From NCBI GenBank assembly GCA_016874135.1, contig VGVE01000032.1, forward strand, positions 1 to 32,977: DNA of 32,977 nucleotides, given 5' to 3'. Under the pieces are notes generated by a model, which worked only from the letters and a program-made list of their open reading frames with translations, was not told the origin of the DNA and did no database searches. Below, piece by piece: positions 7,508 through 15,177 of the stretch (positions are counted from its first letter, which is position 1; each line of letters starts with the position of its first letter). The DNA is from Gammaproteobacteria bacterium. GTDB taxonomy: Bacteria > Pseudomonadota > Gammaproteobacteria > Pseudomonadales > Azotimanducaceae. A program made the translations under genes and the position numbers.

Positions 7508-8583
7508 CGGGTTGTGTGGTGCCACTGAGCGAGATCACTGATCAGGCCAGAACGACCGTGGTCGCGACTCGCGATTTCGATTGCCTCTTGCACACAACCC
7601 ACCAGATGAACGTCGATGAGTTGTCCGCCGCCGTTGCAGAAGGATGACAGCGCGAGTCCCGCAGCGCGGATGCCCGTGAGCGGATCGGCGATGGCATCGC
7701 CCACGACATCCCAGGTGCCGGTGTGCTCGTGCAGAAGGGTACTGAGCCCCGCGGCAATGCCGACATCATCACCAAAGCCGATGCGCATGCCATCAAAGGG
7801 CTGTCGACCGTAGGCCGTGATGCTGACCCAGGTGAGGTGCGGGAAACGTTCAAGCATCTTGCGCGGATCGATACCGAGTTGTGGCAGCGCCCGCGGACGC
7901 GCACTTTCGATGACAATGTCCACATGCCGAAGCGACCCAATGAACTCGTTGATCTCATGTGCCGAATGGAAATCGACCGTTTGAAGCCGCTTTCCGCCAT
8001 TCAGATGTTCGTGGAAGGCAGAATTGGTGCTATGCGACGGATCGGGTCGGCTCCTGGATTCGATGCGAGTGACATCCGCGCCTGCGAGCCACAAAAGTTG
8101 GCCGCAGAGTGGACCCGCCCACAGTGTGGAAAGATCAAGCACCCTTGGTTTTTTAAGGATCCTGCTCGAAGGAACAAGGGGCGGAGTACCAGAAGCCGGG
8201 AGTTTCTCGTCGGTGCAAGCCACTGCAAGCCCAAGATCGATGCCCTGGGGTAAGAGCTCATGGCGTGATCGTTCAGCAACTGCTGTTTCGATTCCATCCC
8301 AAGCGTGAATGGCTTGATCAACCTGAAACCAGGCGGGTAGAAGTGCCCAGTCGTCGTCCCGCGAGAGATGCAGCGCGATCACACCGTCCGTGGTTCGCAG
8401 AAAGCGGCAGGAGCCACCGGGTGATCGGCCGGGTTGTGCGTAAAGATCAAACAGGACCGAGCGTGCTTCGAGAAGTTCGATAGCGTCAAGACGATTCAGT
8501 TCAGCGGTGCTCGCAAGCTGCTTCAGAGTATCGAGCCAACACACCGCAGTGACCGCCAGTGGATTGGAACTAGCGGGTACCAT
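7501..8583 (-). CDS. CoA transferase, CaiB/BaiF (family III) type, apparently permuted
   Basis: The ATG at 8583, seven bases after the ligase stop, gives 360 residues; the open frame reaches 8658 inside the ligase gene. The family III N-terminal signature (RVLDLSTLWAGPLCGQLLW, then GADVTRIE) is here, but only from about residue 146, not at the start. It is followed by GFGDDVGIAAGL and DAIADPLTGIRAAG, whose Asp300 could be the acyl-carrying aspartate. The first 130 residues (GGSCRFLRTTDGVIALHL, then HELLPQGIDLGLAV) resemble the small domain that normally sits after the large domain. These enzymes move CoA between carboxylic acids. The context, beside an acyl-CoA ligase, fits that role. The permuted order is my reading of motif order, not a structural result. 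Confidence 0.78.
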   Translation of the reverse strand: MVPASSNPLAVTAVCWLDTLKQLASTAELNRLDAIELLEARSVLFDLYAQPGRSPGGSCRFLRTTDGVIALHLSRDDDWALLPAWFQVDQAIHAWDGIETAVAERSRHELLPQGIDLGLAVACTDEKLPASGTPPLVPSSRILKKPRVLDLSTLWAGPLCGQLLWLAGADVTRIESRSRPDPSHSTNSAFHEHLNGGKRLQTVDFHSAHEINEFIGSLRHVDIVIESARPRALPQLGIDPRKMLERFPHLTWVSITAYGRQPFDGMRIGFGDDVGIAAGLSTLLHEHTGTWDVVGDAIADPLTGIRAAGLALSSFCNGGGQLIDVHLVGCVQEAIEIASRDHGRSGLISDLAQWHHTTRC

Positions 8584-8590
8584 GGATGCG

Positions 8591-10084
8591 TCAGGCGAAG
8601 TATGTTTTGACGATGCGCCGCAGGAGCTTGCCGGTTTCGTTATAGGGCAGGGCGTCAACGAACAGCACTTTTTCCGGCACGCGGGATGAACGCAGCGCGT
8701 TTTTCACCATAGCTTGCAACACGCCGGCTTCAACCGACGTGCCGGGCGAAAGCACTACTGCAGCACCTACCGTTTCGCCCCACTCGACGGACGGGATCGC
8801 CACGACCGCGACGTCCAGAACGTCGGAGTGTGACAACAACACGTCTTCGATCTCTGCCGGCGAGATGTTTTCACCGCCACGGACGATGACGTCGTCCGCA
8901 CGTCCGGACAGGAAGAGATAGCCGTCTTCATCCATGTATCCCGAATCTCGGGTGGGGAACCAGCCATCGGCCAACAAAGCGTTGCGTTCCAGATACTCAC
9001 CGGAAACCTGCGGACCGCGAACGAATACTTCACCGGCTTCATTCGGCCCGCAAACACGACCATCATCGTCGCGGATTTCCATCTCCACACCCGGCAGAGG
9101 CCTGCCCACAGAACCCAGTCGTTTACGAACGTGAGGTTCGTCGCTTGAGTATGCAGCCCGGTGGTCGTCCGGATCGAGCAGGGCAATGGTCGAGCTCGTC
9201 TCGGTGAGACCGTAGGCGTTGGTGAAGTTGACCTCCGGAAAGATATCCAGTGCCGCTTGCACCACCTGTACGGGCATCTTGCCGCCACCATAGGCGATAG
9301 CCCGCATGGCTGCCGGTTTTGGCAGCGAAGCATCCCTCTTCAGGTCATCAATGATGCGCGAGAGCATCGTCGGAACCACAAAGGCGTTGGTGACCTGTTC
9401 GCTATGGGCGAGGTGCAACCAGTCCTTCGGAGTGAAATCCGGTAACTGTACGATTCGCCGGCAGGCATAAATCGAGCTCATCACCGCGGAGATGCCGGCG
9501 ATGTGATAGGGCGGTACGGTGACGAGGGTCGCTTCTTCCTCTTCCGCAGACATGAATTCCACAGAACCCAGGATGTAAGACACCAGATGCTCGTGCCGCA
9601 GGATTGCAGCCTTGGGTTTGCCTGTGGTGCCGCTGGTAAACAGTTGTACCGCGACAGCCGACGGATCGATATCAGGATTCTCGTAGAGCTCGGTGTCGGC
9701 TCGCAACGTGTCGAGGAATGCCCGGCGGGCGTAAACCTTTGAACCACCGGCTGTCGGAAAGCGCGCCAGATGGTCCTCTCCAACGATGGCGAAGGCTGGC
9801 GTGATTCGTTCGGCAAGACCGACAAGCTCTGCATCCGTCAGGCGATAGTTCAGGGGTACATAGGGCTTGCCGGCAAGCGCTGCACCCATTAGCGCGATAG
9901 CGACTGCTTCGCTGCTTGTATCCAGCAAGGCGACATATTCACAGCCACTATCGCTGATCAGTCGTGCAGCCGCCTGGGCTGAATTGTAGAGATCGCCGTA
10001 GGAGTGGCGCCCGTCCGGATTGACCAGTGCAATCCGGTCAGGAAACGTCTCCGCAGCCATCTGCAGGAACATGGAGATGTTCAT
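8591..10084 (-). CDS. AMP-dependent acyl-CoA synthetase/ligase
   Basis: This 497-residue ANL-superfamily enzyme should activate a carboxylic acid to acyl-AMP and then acyl-CoA. All core motifs are visible: the phosphate loop FTSGTTGKPKAA (149-160), YGLTETSS (291-298), GWFPTRDSGYMDEDGYLFL with the ribose-binding aspartate (about 374-392), the hinge GRADDVIVRGGENISPAEIE (394-412), and NETGKLLRR with catalytic Lys486. The length is typical of medium or aryl/alicyclic acid ligases. It follows the four-cysteine small protein by 15 bases and precedes the CoA transferase by 7, so it belongs to a four-gene operon. Most likely it activates the entry substrate or an intermediate of the local pathway. 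Substrate unknown. Confidence 0.95.
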   Translation of the reverse strand: MNISMFLQMAAETFPDRIALVNPDGRHSYGDLYNSAQAAARLISDSGCEYVALLDTSSEAVAIALMGAALAGKPYVPLNYRLTDAELVGLAERITPAFAIVGEDHLARFPTAGGSKVYARRAFLDTLRADTELYENPDIDPSAVAVQLFTSGTTGKPKAAILRHEHLVSYILGSVEFMSAEEEEATLVTVPPYHIAGISAVMSSIYACRRIVQLPDFTPKDWLHLAHSEQVTNAFVVPTMLSRIIDDLKRDASLPKPAAMRAIAYGGGKMPVQVVQAALDIFPEVNFTNAYGLTETSSTIALLDPDDHRAAYSSDEPHVRKRLGSVGRPLPGVEMEIRDDDGRVCGPNEAGEVFVRGPQVSGEYLERNALLADGWFPTRDSGYMDEDGYLFLSGRADDVIVRGGENISPAEIEDVLLSHSDVLDVAVVAIPSVEWGETVGAAVVLSPGTSVEAGVLQAMVKNALRSSRVPEKVLFVDALPYNETGKLLRRIVKTYFA

Positions 10085-10099
10085 GGATCAATCCGACTC

Positions 10100-10408
10100 T
10101 TAATCTGAAGAGGGCAGTTTTTTCGCATCCTTCAGCGTGAGTGCGGCACCGTTCGCAGCGAGCCCGCCTTTACCCGGTTTGACACACAGCACTTCCAGGC
10201 TCTGGTCGCCATTCACGTAGCGCTTGCCGATCTCGCAGCCGGTCATCTGGCTGTCGTCCGCCGCAACACCCGCCGGTGCCGTCGCTTTGGCATCGATCAA
10301 TGCGGCGCCACCACAGGTCAGCTCAACCCCTGCCAGGGCTTTGATGATCATCACTTCCGCGGTACAGACCGCGCTCTTGAGTTTCAGTCCGGGACGAATC
10401 TGGGTCAT
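10100..10408 (-). CDS. Conserved-looking small protein with four cysteines, unknown function
   Basis: The ATG at 10408 gives 102 residues (MTQIRPGLKL...), preceded by a purine-rich GGAA. An upstream ATG at 10423 adds five residues without a better ribosome site. Cysteines fall at 15, 32, 58 and 75, a spacing of 17, 26 and 17 residues that could hold a metal ion or two disulphides. There is a CGG turn at 32-34. No signal peptide or membrane segment is seen. It is the first gene of the operon leading into the acyl-CoA ligase, only 15 bases away, so it probably helps that pathway, for example as a small binding or accessory protein. I do not recognise a named family. Confidence 0.72.
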   Translation of the reverse strand: MTQIRPGLKLKSAVCTAEVMIIKALAGVELTCGGAALIDAKATAPAGVAADDSQMTGCEIGKRYVNGDQSLEVLCVKPGKGGLAANGAALTLKDAKKLPSSD

Positions 10409-10757
10409 GGTAATTCCATACAAATGGCGCAGGCGGCCGGTGAATTCGGGAAAGTTGCGGACATTCCCCTGACTGCCCGCGACCTCGGAGAAGCCTCATA
10501 TTCCCAGCCGCCGCCGAATTCCTCAAGAGTCTCTCAGCAAACGGGATCGCTGCAGGTCACGGGGCAAAGCGGATTGTCCTGTGATCCCGCTATACCCTTG
10601 AGTCCTGAACCGTGCATGTCCAGCGGATCATGCATCACGAGGCGATCCCGATGAATCGGATCGCAATAAGCGAGTTGCCCCAAAAGAGGCTGAAGATAGA
10701 GTCGCGCGCGCAGAAAAACCTGCATCCACAGAAACTGAAAACGAGGTAACCGCCGAA
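10409..10757. other. Intergenic region upstream of the ligase operon
   Basis: About 350 bases with no convincing gene; open frames on either strand here have no family resemblance or ribosome site. It must hold the promoter of the minus-strand operon and perhaps that of the 61-codon gene at 10758. An imperfect palindrome GCGATCC(C)GAT-GAA-TCGGATCGC at 10643-10664 is a candidate operator. I could not place a confident -35/-10 pair. Confidence 0.4.
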
Positions 10758-10943
10758 ATGAGCCAGCCCCATACACATGAAACCGCAGCTGCCGTGCGAC
10801 ACGACGGATCAGCCGATCAGGGCAGTCTTTCGGAACGGATTATCAGCGACCCGTTGAACTCCGTTGTTGCCGGTATTGTTGCGCCAACCGCCGCGTTCGG
10901 ATTCGTACTGTCCGCCATGTACGGGATCGCTTTGGGTTCCTGA
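10758..10943 (+). CDS. Possible small single-span membrane protein
   Basis: The 61-codon frame starts at an ATG with GAGG about 12 bases upstream. The first 30 residues are polar and histidine-rich (MSQPHTHETAAAVRHDGS). Residues 36-58 (VVAGIVAPTAAFGFVLSAMYG) form a likely membrane helix, ending shortly after. A hairpin at 10955-10984 follows the stop and could terminate both this gene and the convergent P450 operon. No family is recognised. Its reality rests on the ribosome site, the membrane segment and the terminator; a chance frame remains possible. Confidence 0.45.
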   Translation: MSQPHTHETAAAVRHDGSADQGSLSERIISDPLNSVVAGIVAPTAAFGFVLSAMYGIALGS

Positions 10944-10954
10944 TTCCTCGATCA

Positions 10955-10984
10955 CGAGAGTGTTACCTGAAAGTGACACTCCCG
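10955..10984. terminator. Bidirectional hairpin between 61-codon gene and P450
   Basis: GAGTGTTAC at 10958-10966 and GTGACACTC at 10973-10981 pair with one T/G position around a CTGAAA loop. Two further pairs flank an A/C mismatch. It sits 14 bases after the small-protein stop and 19 bases beyond the P450 stop, so it can serve transcripts from both sides. Confidence 0.5.
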
Positions 10985-11000
10985 TTGCTTGCCGCGTACA

Positions 11001-12290
11001 TCAGTACACCGATGCCGACGGCGCGTAGCGCTCCCGGCTCGCAACGTCGAACTTCAGATTCAACGACTTCAGCCCACGCAGAAAACTCGACGGGACGTGT
11101 GCGAAGGTGTCATTGGGATCGGCGAGGCGAATGTTCTTCAGCCGGTGCAACAATATGGTGAACGTCGAGAACATTTCCTGCCGGGCGAGCGCAGCACCCG
11201 GGCAGTGATGCGGCCCGGATCCGAATGCGAGATGCGCACCGGCCTTTCGTCGTTCGATGTCGAAGGTCTCACCCTCCGGAAAAACGGATTCATCTCGATT
11301 GGCGGAGGCGTAACCCAGCGCGAGGCTCGATCCTTTCGGGATTTTCACGCCGTCGAGTTCGGTATCGCAGGTCGCCACGCGCCAGAGATGCAGCACAGGC
11401 GTTTCGTAACGCAGCGATTCTTCGATGAAGTTGCGGATCAGCTTCGGATCGTTCTGCATCTTCTCGATGGTCCCGGGACGTTGCAGCAACAACATGAGCG
11501 CTGAGCCGATCGCATTGGTGGTGGTTTCGTTGCCGCCGGTGAGCAACTGGTCGAGCAGATCCTGGAGTTCGAACATGTCGAGCGGCCGCGTTACCCCGTC
11601 CTTATCCGTCACCTGCGTGCGAACCAGATCGGTAATGATGTCATCCTTAGGGTCGCAGCGACGCTCTTCCATGACCGAAGCGAAAAACTTCTGCGCTTCT
11701 ACCACCTGACGGGCACATTCCACCGCAGCAGCTTCATCAACGAAGCCACCACCCGGCGCGAGCATGGCGTCGCTCCAGCGTTTGAGGTCGCGAATCCGGT
11801 CGCGGGGCACTCCCAGCTGATCGGCGATGACCGTGCAGGGTAGGGGAATGGAGAACTGATTGACGAAGTCGCACTCGCCACGGTCAATGAACCGGTCGAT
11901 GAGATCATTGACGCAGGTTTCCACGTAGTCGGTCATCTTCCGAACCCTCGCCACAGTGAACGCATCGTTGATGAGTGCGCGGTACATCGAATGCACCGGC
12001 GGATCGGTACGTTGCAGCGTCGATACCCGTTTCCAGCCGTTCTGCGCCCGATACTCTTCAGCGATGTTGCGTACCTGACCGCCGCGGTTGGAGCCATACG
12101 TATAGATGTCGTTGGAGAAGAGCTCAGGGTGCTTCTTGACGTAGCGGATGTCCTCATAGCGCGACACATAAAACGCGCCGAGCTCCTTCATGAAGTACAC
12201 CGGGCGCTCATTGCGGATGGTTTGCAGGTAGGCGAACGGACACTCGCGTACGGCGTCATCGAACAGATTGTATTTTTCGAGTTGGCTCAT
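11001..12290 (-). CDS. Cytochrome P450
   Basis: This 429-residue soluble bacterial-type P450 has no membrane anchor. The I-helix reads LLTGGNETTTNAIG (250-262), with the acid/alcohol pair Glu255-Thr256. The ExxR motif is ESLR at 291-294 (ESLRYETPVLHLWRVATCD). The haem loop FGSGPHHCPGAALARQE places the proximal ligand at Cys363. It should insert one oxygen atom into a hydrophobic substrate using electrons from a ferredoxin or flavodoxin pair; no such partner is encoded in the window. It is the last gene of a three-gene minus-strand operon after the MFS transporter (67-base gap) and the Rieske oxygenase. Bacterial P450s with this layout often act on terpenoids, steroids or alkyl chains; the substrate is not shown here. 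Confidence 0.95.
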   Translation of the reverse strand: MSQLEKYNLFDDAVRECPFAYLQTIRNERPVYFMKELGAFYVSRYEDIRYVKKHPELFSNDIYTYGSNRGGQVRNIAEEYRAQNGWKRVSTLQRTDPPVHSMYRALINDAFTVARVRKMTDYVETCVNDLIDRFIDRGECDFVNQFSIPLPCTVIADQLGVPRDRIRDLKRWSDAMLAPGGGFVDEAAAVECARQVVEAQKFFASVMEERRCDPKDDIITDLVRTQVTDKDGVTRPLDMFELQDLLDQLLTGGNETTTNAIGSALMLLLQRPGTIEKMQNDPKLIRNFIEESLRYETPVLHLWRVATCDTELDGVKIPKGSSLALGYASANRDESVFPEGETFDIERRKAGAHLAFGSGPHHCPGAALARQEMFSTFTILLHRLKNIRLADPNDTFAHVPSSFLRGLKSLNLKFDVASRERYAPSASVY

Positions 12291-12357
12291 TTGCTCTCCC
12301 TCCCCTCTGGCAACGCAAGACTATTCCTGGCAACAGCCGCGCTCAACCGTCAGGGTG

Positions 12358-13662
12358 TTACCCGAACGCCTTGGCCCGCCGCAGGCTTTCTGCATAGGGT
12401 TTGCGGCCGAACCAGAGCAACACAGTACCCAGTGTTCCGAAGCACAGCGTCAGGGTGATGATTGACCAGCGCACGCCATCAGCGCCTGGGAACACCGAGG
12501 TGTTGAACCAGCCGGCGAGCGGTGGCCCGAGCATCATACCGAACGAGCCAACCAGCATGTTCACGGCTGCGACCTGCGCGCGAATCGTCGCCGGGGCGAT
12601 GACAGGCAGTGCACCCGCAGCAATACCGAACGGCGAGTTGATGAAACACATCGCCGGGACGTAGAGAAGGAACGCGATGGTCGGATCCGGTGCGAACTGG
12701 GTAGCGATCATGAAGGGCATGGCGATCATGCCGCCAATCATGCCGGCGCTGATGTTGGCATCTTCCCGCCCTCGCAATTCCAGCTGGCGTCCAAGCCAGG
12801 CGGTGATCAAAGGGCCGAGCGCCCCGAATATCGCGAATATCCAGCCAAAGGTCTGCGAGGCTTCGGCCGCATTCAAGCCGTGCACACGTACGAAGTAAGA
12901 CACCGTCCAGAACACAAACGCGTAACCCATCAGGTTGAGGGACAGGAAACCCAGGTGGTGGCAGAAGAGGGTGCGCGGATTGTCCCGATAGAACTTCGCC
13001 ACCTCACCGAATGCCATGCGTGTCCCGGTGGGTGATGTGCGCCGTTCCGGCTCAGGCAGGAGGAGAAACACCACCGCCAGCAGAATGCCGGGCAGACCGA
13101 GCCAGATGAACGTCTGTTGCCACGGGTGCAGCTCACCAAAAAATGGCAACACCATCGGCGGCAGATCCATCACCACGCTGAGTACGACTCCGCCGATGAT
13201 GAAGGCGATACCCGATCCGAGTATCGGTCCCAGCTGATAGACGCTGAGCGCTAACGGCAGCTTGTCGCGGGGAAAGTAGTCGCCAAGTAACGAATTCGTT
13301 GCAGGTGTCAGCGTCGCTTCGCCTACGCCGACACCCATGCGCGCCAGCAGGATCTGCCAGAAGTTCTGGGCGATACCACATGCCGCCGTCATCATCGACC
13401 AGAAGCCGATCCCGGCGCTGATGATGTAGATCCGGTTACGGTTATCCGCAAGCCAGGCGATGGGCAGCGCGGCCAGTGCATAGAACACGGCGAAAATGCC
13501 GTACAGCCAGCCGATCTGTGAATCGTTGAGACCGAGATCCTGCTTCATCGGCTCAACCACGATCGCGACCACCTGGCGGTCAACAAACGACACCAGAGAG
13601 GCGATGACCAGGAGTGCGACGATGCTCCAGGCGACCGCCGGGTGCGGGTACGGTTTGGTCAA
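12358..13662 (-). CDS. MFS transporter (spinster-like)
   Basis: The 434-residue protein has about twelve hydrophobic segments. It carries the MFS loop motif between helices 2 and 3 as WLADNRNRIYI, and the ARMGVGVGEATLTPATNSLL and GDYFPRDKLPLALSVY segments typical of spinster-like major facilitators. It should move a lipid-like or carboxylate compound across the inner membrane. It starts 12 bases after the Rieske oxygenase stop and precedes the P450, so it probably imports the substrate or exports a product of those oxygenases. Direction and substrate cannot be told from sequence. Confidence 0.92.
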   Translation of the reverse strand: MTKPYPHPAVAWSIVALLVIASLVSFVDRQVVAIVVEPMKQDLGLNDSQIGWLYGIFAVFYALAALPIAWLADNRNRIYIISAGIGFWSMMTAACGIAQNFWQILLARMGVGVGEATLTPATNSLLGDYFPRDKLPLALSVYQLGPILGSGIAFIIGGVVLSVVMDLPPMVLPFFGELHPWQQTFIWLGLPGILLAVVFLLLPEPERRTSPTGTRMAFGEVAKFYRDNPRTLFCHHLGFLSLNLMGYAFVFWTVSYFVRVHGLNAAEASQTFGWIFAIFGALGPLITAWLGRQLELRGREDANISAGMIGGMIAMPFMIATQFAPDPTIAFLLYVPAMCFINSPFGIAAGALPVIAPATIRAQVAAVNMLVGSFGMMLGPPLAGWFNTSVFPGADGVRWSIITLTLCFGTLGTVLLWFGRKPYAESLRRAKAFG

Positions 13663-13674
13663 GACGATCTGCCT

Positions 13675-15060
13675 TCAGCGGTTGAGGTATTTGTCGAGCG
13701 TCCGGTGGACGTGACGAATCCGTGCTTCCTGATAGTTACCCAGAGTTTGTCCGGCTTTGCGGGAGGCCTTCATGCCGGCACGCTGACGGAAAAAGTTCTC
13801 CGTGTCCTGATCGAGCACGTGGGCGAGGCCGGTGGCTGCGAATGCCGGTACGGTTTTGTAGCTCGTGTCCATATCGAGTTCGATCACCTCAGCAGGCGGC
13901 GGAACGGAGCTGTTTGCCGGTTTAGGCCTGAGCATGAGGATTTCGTGAATGCAGTGGTCGACATCGATGGGGCGGAACCGGTAGATCAGCGGAATGCCGA
14001 TGCCGGGAAAGAAACAGGCGTTGGGGAAAAGGTAATACTCGATGGAGTCGAGCATCTGGCTGTTACTGACCATGGAAAGATCGACCCCAAGCTGACGCCC
14101 CATCGCCTCGCGTTGCAGTTCCGCGTGTGCCTGCCGCGCACCCTTGCCGGGTGGAAGGGTCTGTGGATCGTGTCCAAGGGAAGCAAACAGTTCTTCTTCC
14201 GTGAGCTGCTTCGGCAGGTGCGGGCTCGGGTAACCCACGGTGTGCACGAAGCGGTTCACATGATCACCCCAGAAGTCGTATTGCGCGTTGGCATCGCCAG
14301 CGGTGCGCAGTCCTTCCGGGTGGGTGGCGAGCACGTGGTAGGCCTCGAGGAAACCCTCCATGCACATCTTCCAGTTACCGGGCAGCACCTTCTTCATGTG
14401 CAGCCAGACATAACGATCACGAAGCGGGTACGCGAATTCATCGAAGTGGCGTGGCAGCACGCCGAGATAGTCGGCGAGCGACCCCGCGTCGGGATCGAAG
14501 CTCACGAACACGAATCCTTCCCAGGTATCACAGGGCAATTCGGTGAGACCAAAGTCCGCATCGTTCACATGGGGAAAATCCCAGCGACAGGGAATCTCGC
14601 GCAGCGCACCATCGAGGTGCCATGACATGCCGTGGAACGGGCAACGGAAGAACTGTTTGCCTGAGCCTTTTGATCCGGCATCAAAGAACTGCATGCCGCG
14701 GTGCGGACAGGAGTTTACGAATGCGCGGATTTCCTCATCCGCGCCGCGCACGATCATGGCCGAGTACGGCCCGACGTCGTAGACAAAGTAGTCTCCCGGA
14801 CGTTGCAGGTGCTCTACCCGACAGGCCCACTGCCAGGTTTTTGACCACAGCTTCTCGATCTCGGCGTCAAAGAATGACCGTGACGTATAACGCGCGAAGG
14901 GTAAGTCGCTATCTCCGAGAAAGTGATAGGACTGCTCGGTCAATGCCGCCGGCGGCTGGTCGGTTTCTGCACCAATGATGTCAGCGGTGGAGGGGCCGGG
15001 GCAGCGTGCTTCACCGGGTGCGAGTGATGGATCGGAAAGCGCAGTCAAACGGGCGTTCAT
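13675..15060 (-). CDS. Rieske non-haem iron oxygenase, alpha subunit
   Basis: The 461-residue product has the Rieske [2Fe-2S] motif with Cys118, His120, Cys140 and His143 (SCPHRGMQFF, FRCPFHGMSW). The catalytic iron site is in NWKMCMEGFLEAYHVLATHP, with His242 and His247. The ATG at 15060 follows GGGGAGGG about 10 bases upstream, a strong ribosome site that fixes the start. Family members add one or two oxygen atoms to aromatic or aliphatic rings, or demethylate, with electrons from a reductase. No beta subunit, ferredoxin or reductase gene is adjacent. It leads the operon with the MFS transporter and P450, so two oxygenases of different chemistry are co-transcribed. Substrate unknown. Confidence 0.94.
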   Translation of the reverse strand: MNARLTALSDPSLAPGEARCPGPSTADIIGAETDQPPAALTEQSYHFLGDSDLPFARYTSRSFFDAEIEKLWSKTWQWACRVEHLQRPGDYFVYDVGPYSAMIVRGADEEIRAFVNSCPHRGMQFFDAGSKGSGKQFFRCPFHGMSWHLDGALREIPCRWDFPHVNDADFGLTELPCDTWEGFVFVSFDPDAGSLADYLGVLPRHFDEFAYPLRDRYVWLHMKKVLPGNWKMCMEGFLEAYHVLATHPEGLRTAGDANAQYDFWGDHVNRFVHTVGYPSPHLPKQLTEEELFASLGHDPQTLPPGKGARQAHAELQREAMGRQLGVDLSMVSNSQMLDSIEYYLFPNACFFPGIGIPLIYRFRPIDVDHCIHEILMLRPKPANSSVPPPAEVIELDMDTSYKTVPAFAATGLAHVLDQDTENFFRQRAGMKASRKAGQTLGNYQEARIRHVHRTLDKYLNR

Positions 15061-15177
15061 CGCGGTGTATCCCTCCCCGGATCGTGACGGAATGACGTGG
15101 GCATTAGATCACAATCCCTCCAAGCCGGTTTGTCTAGACTGCCCCGAAGTCAACGGACGGGCTTCGCGGAAGTCCCC

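Noticed and set aside
10424..10776. Open frames at 10424-10654 (+) and 10534-10776 (-)
   Set aside because: Neither has a ribosome site, a coding-like composition or a recognisable domain; the region is better explained as regulatory.
13642..14625. A 327-codon open frame on the plus strand
   Set aside because: It is antisense to the Rieske oxygenase gene, has no ribosome site and no family resemblance. Long antisense frames are common in high-GC DNA.
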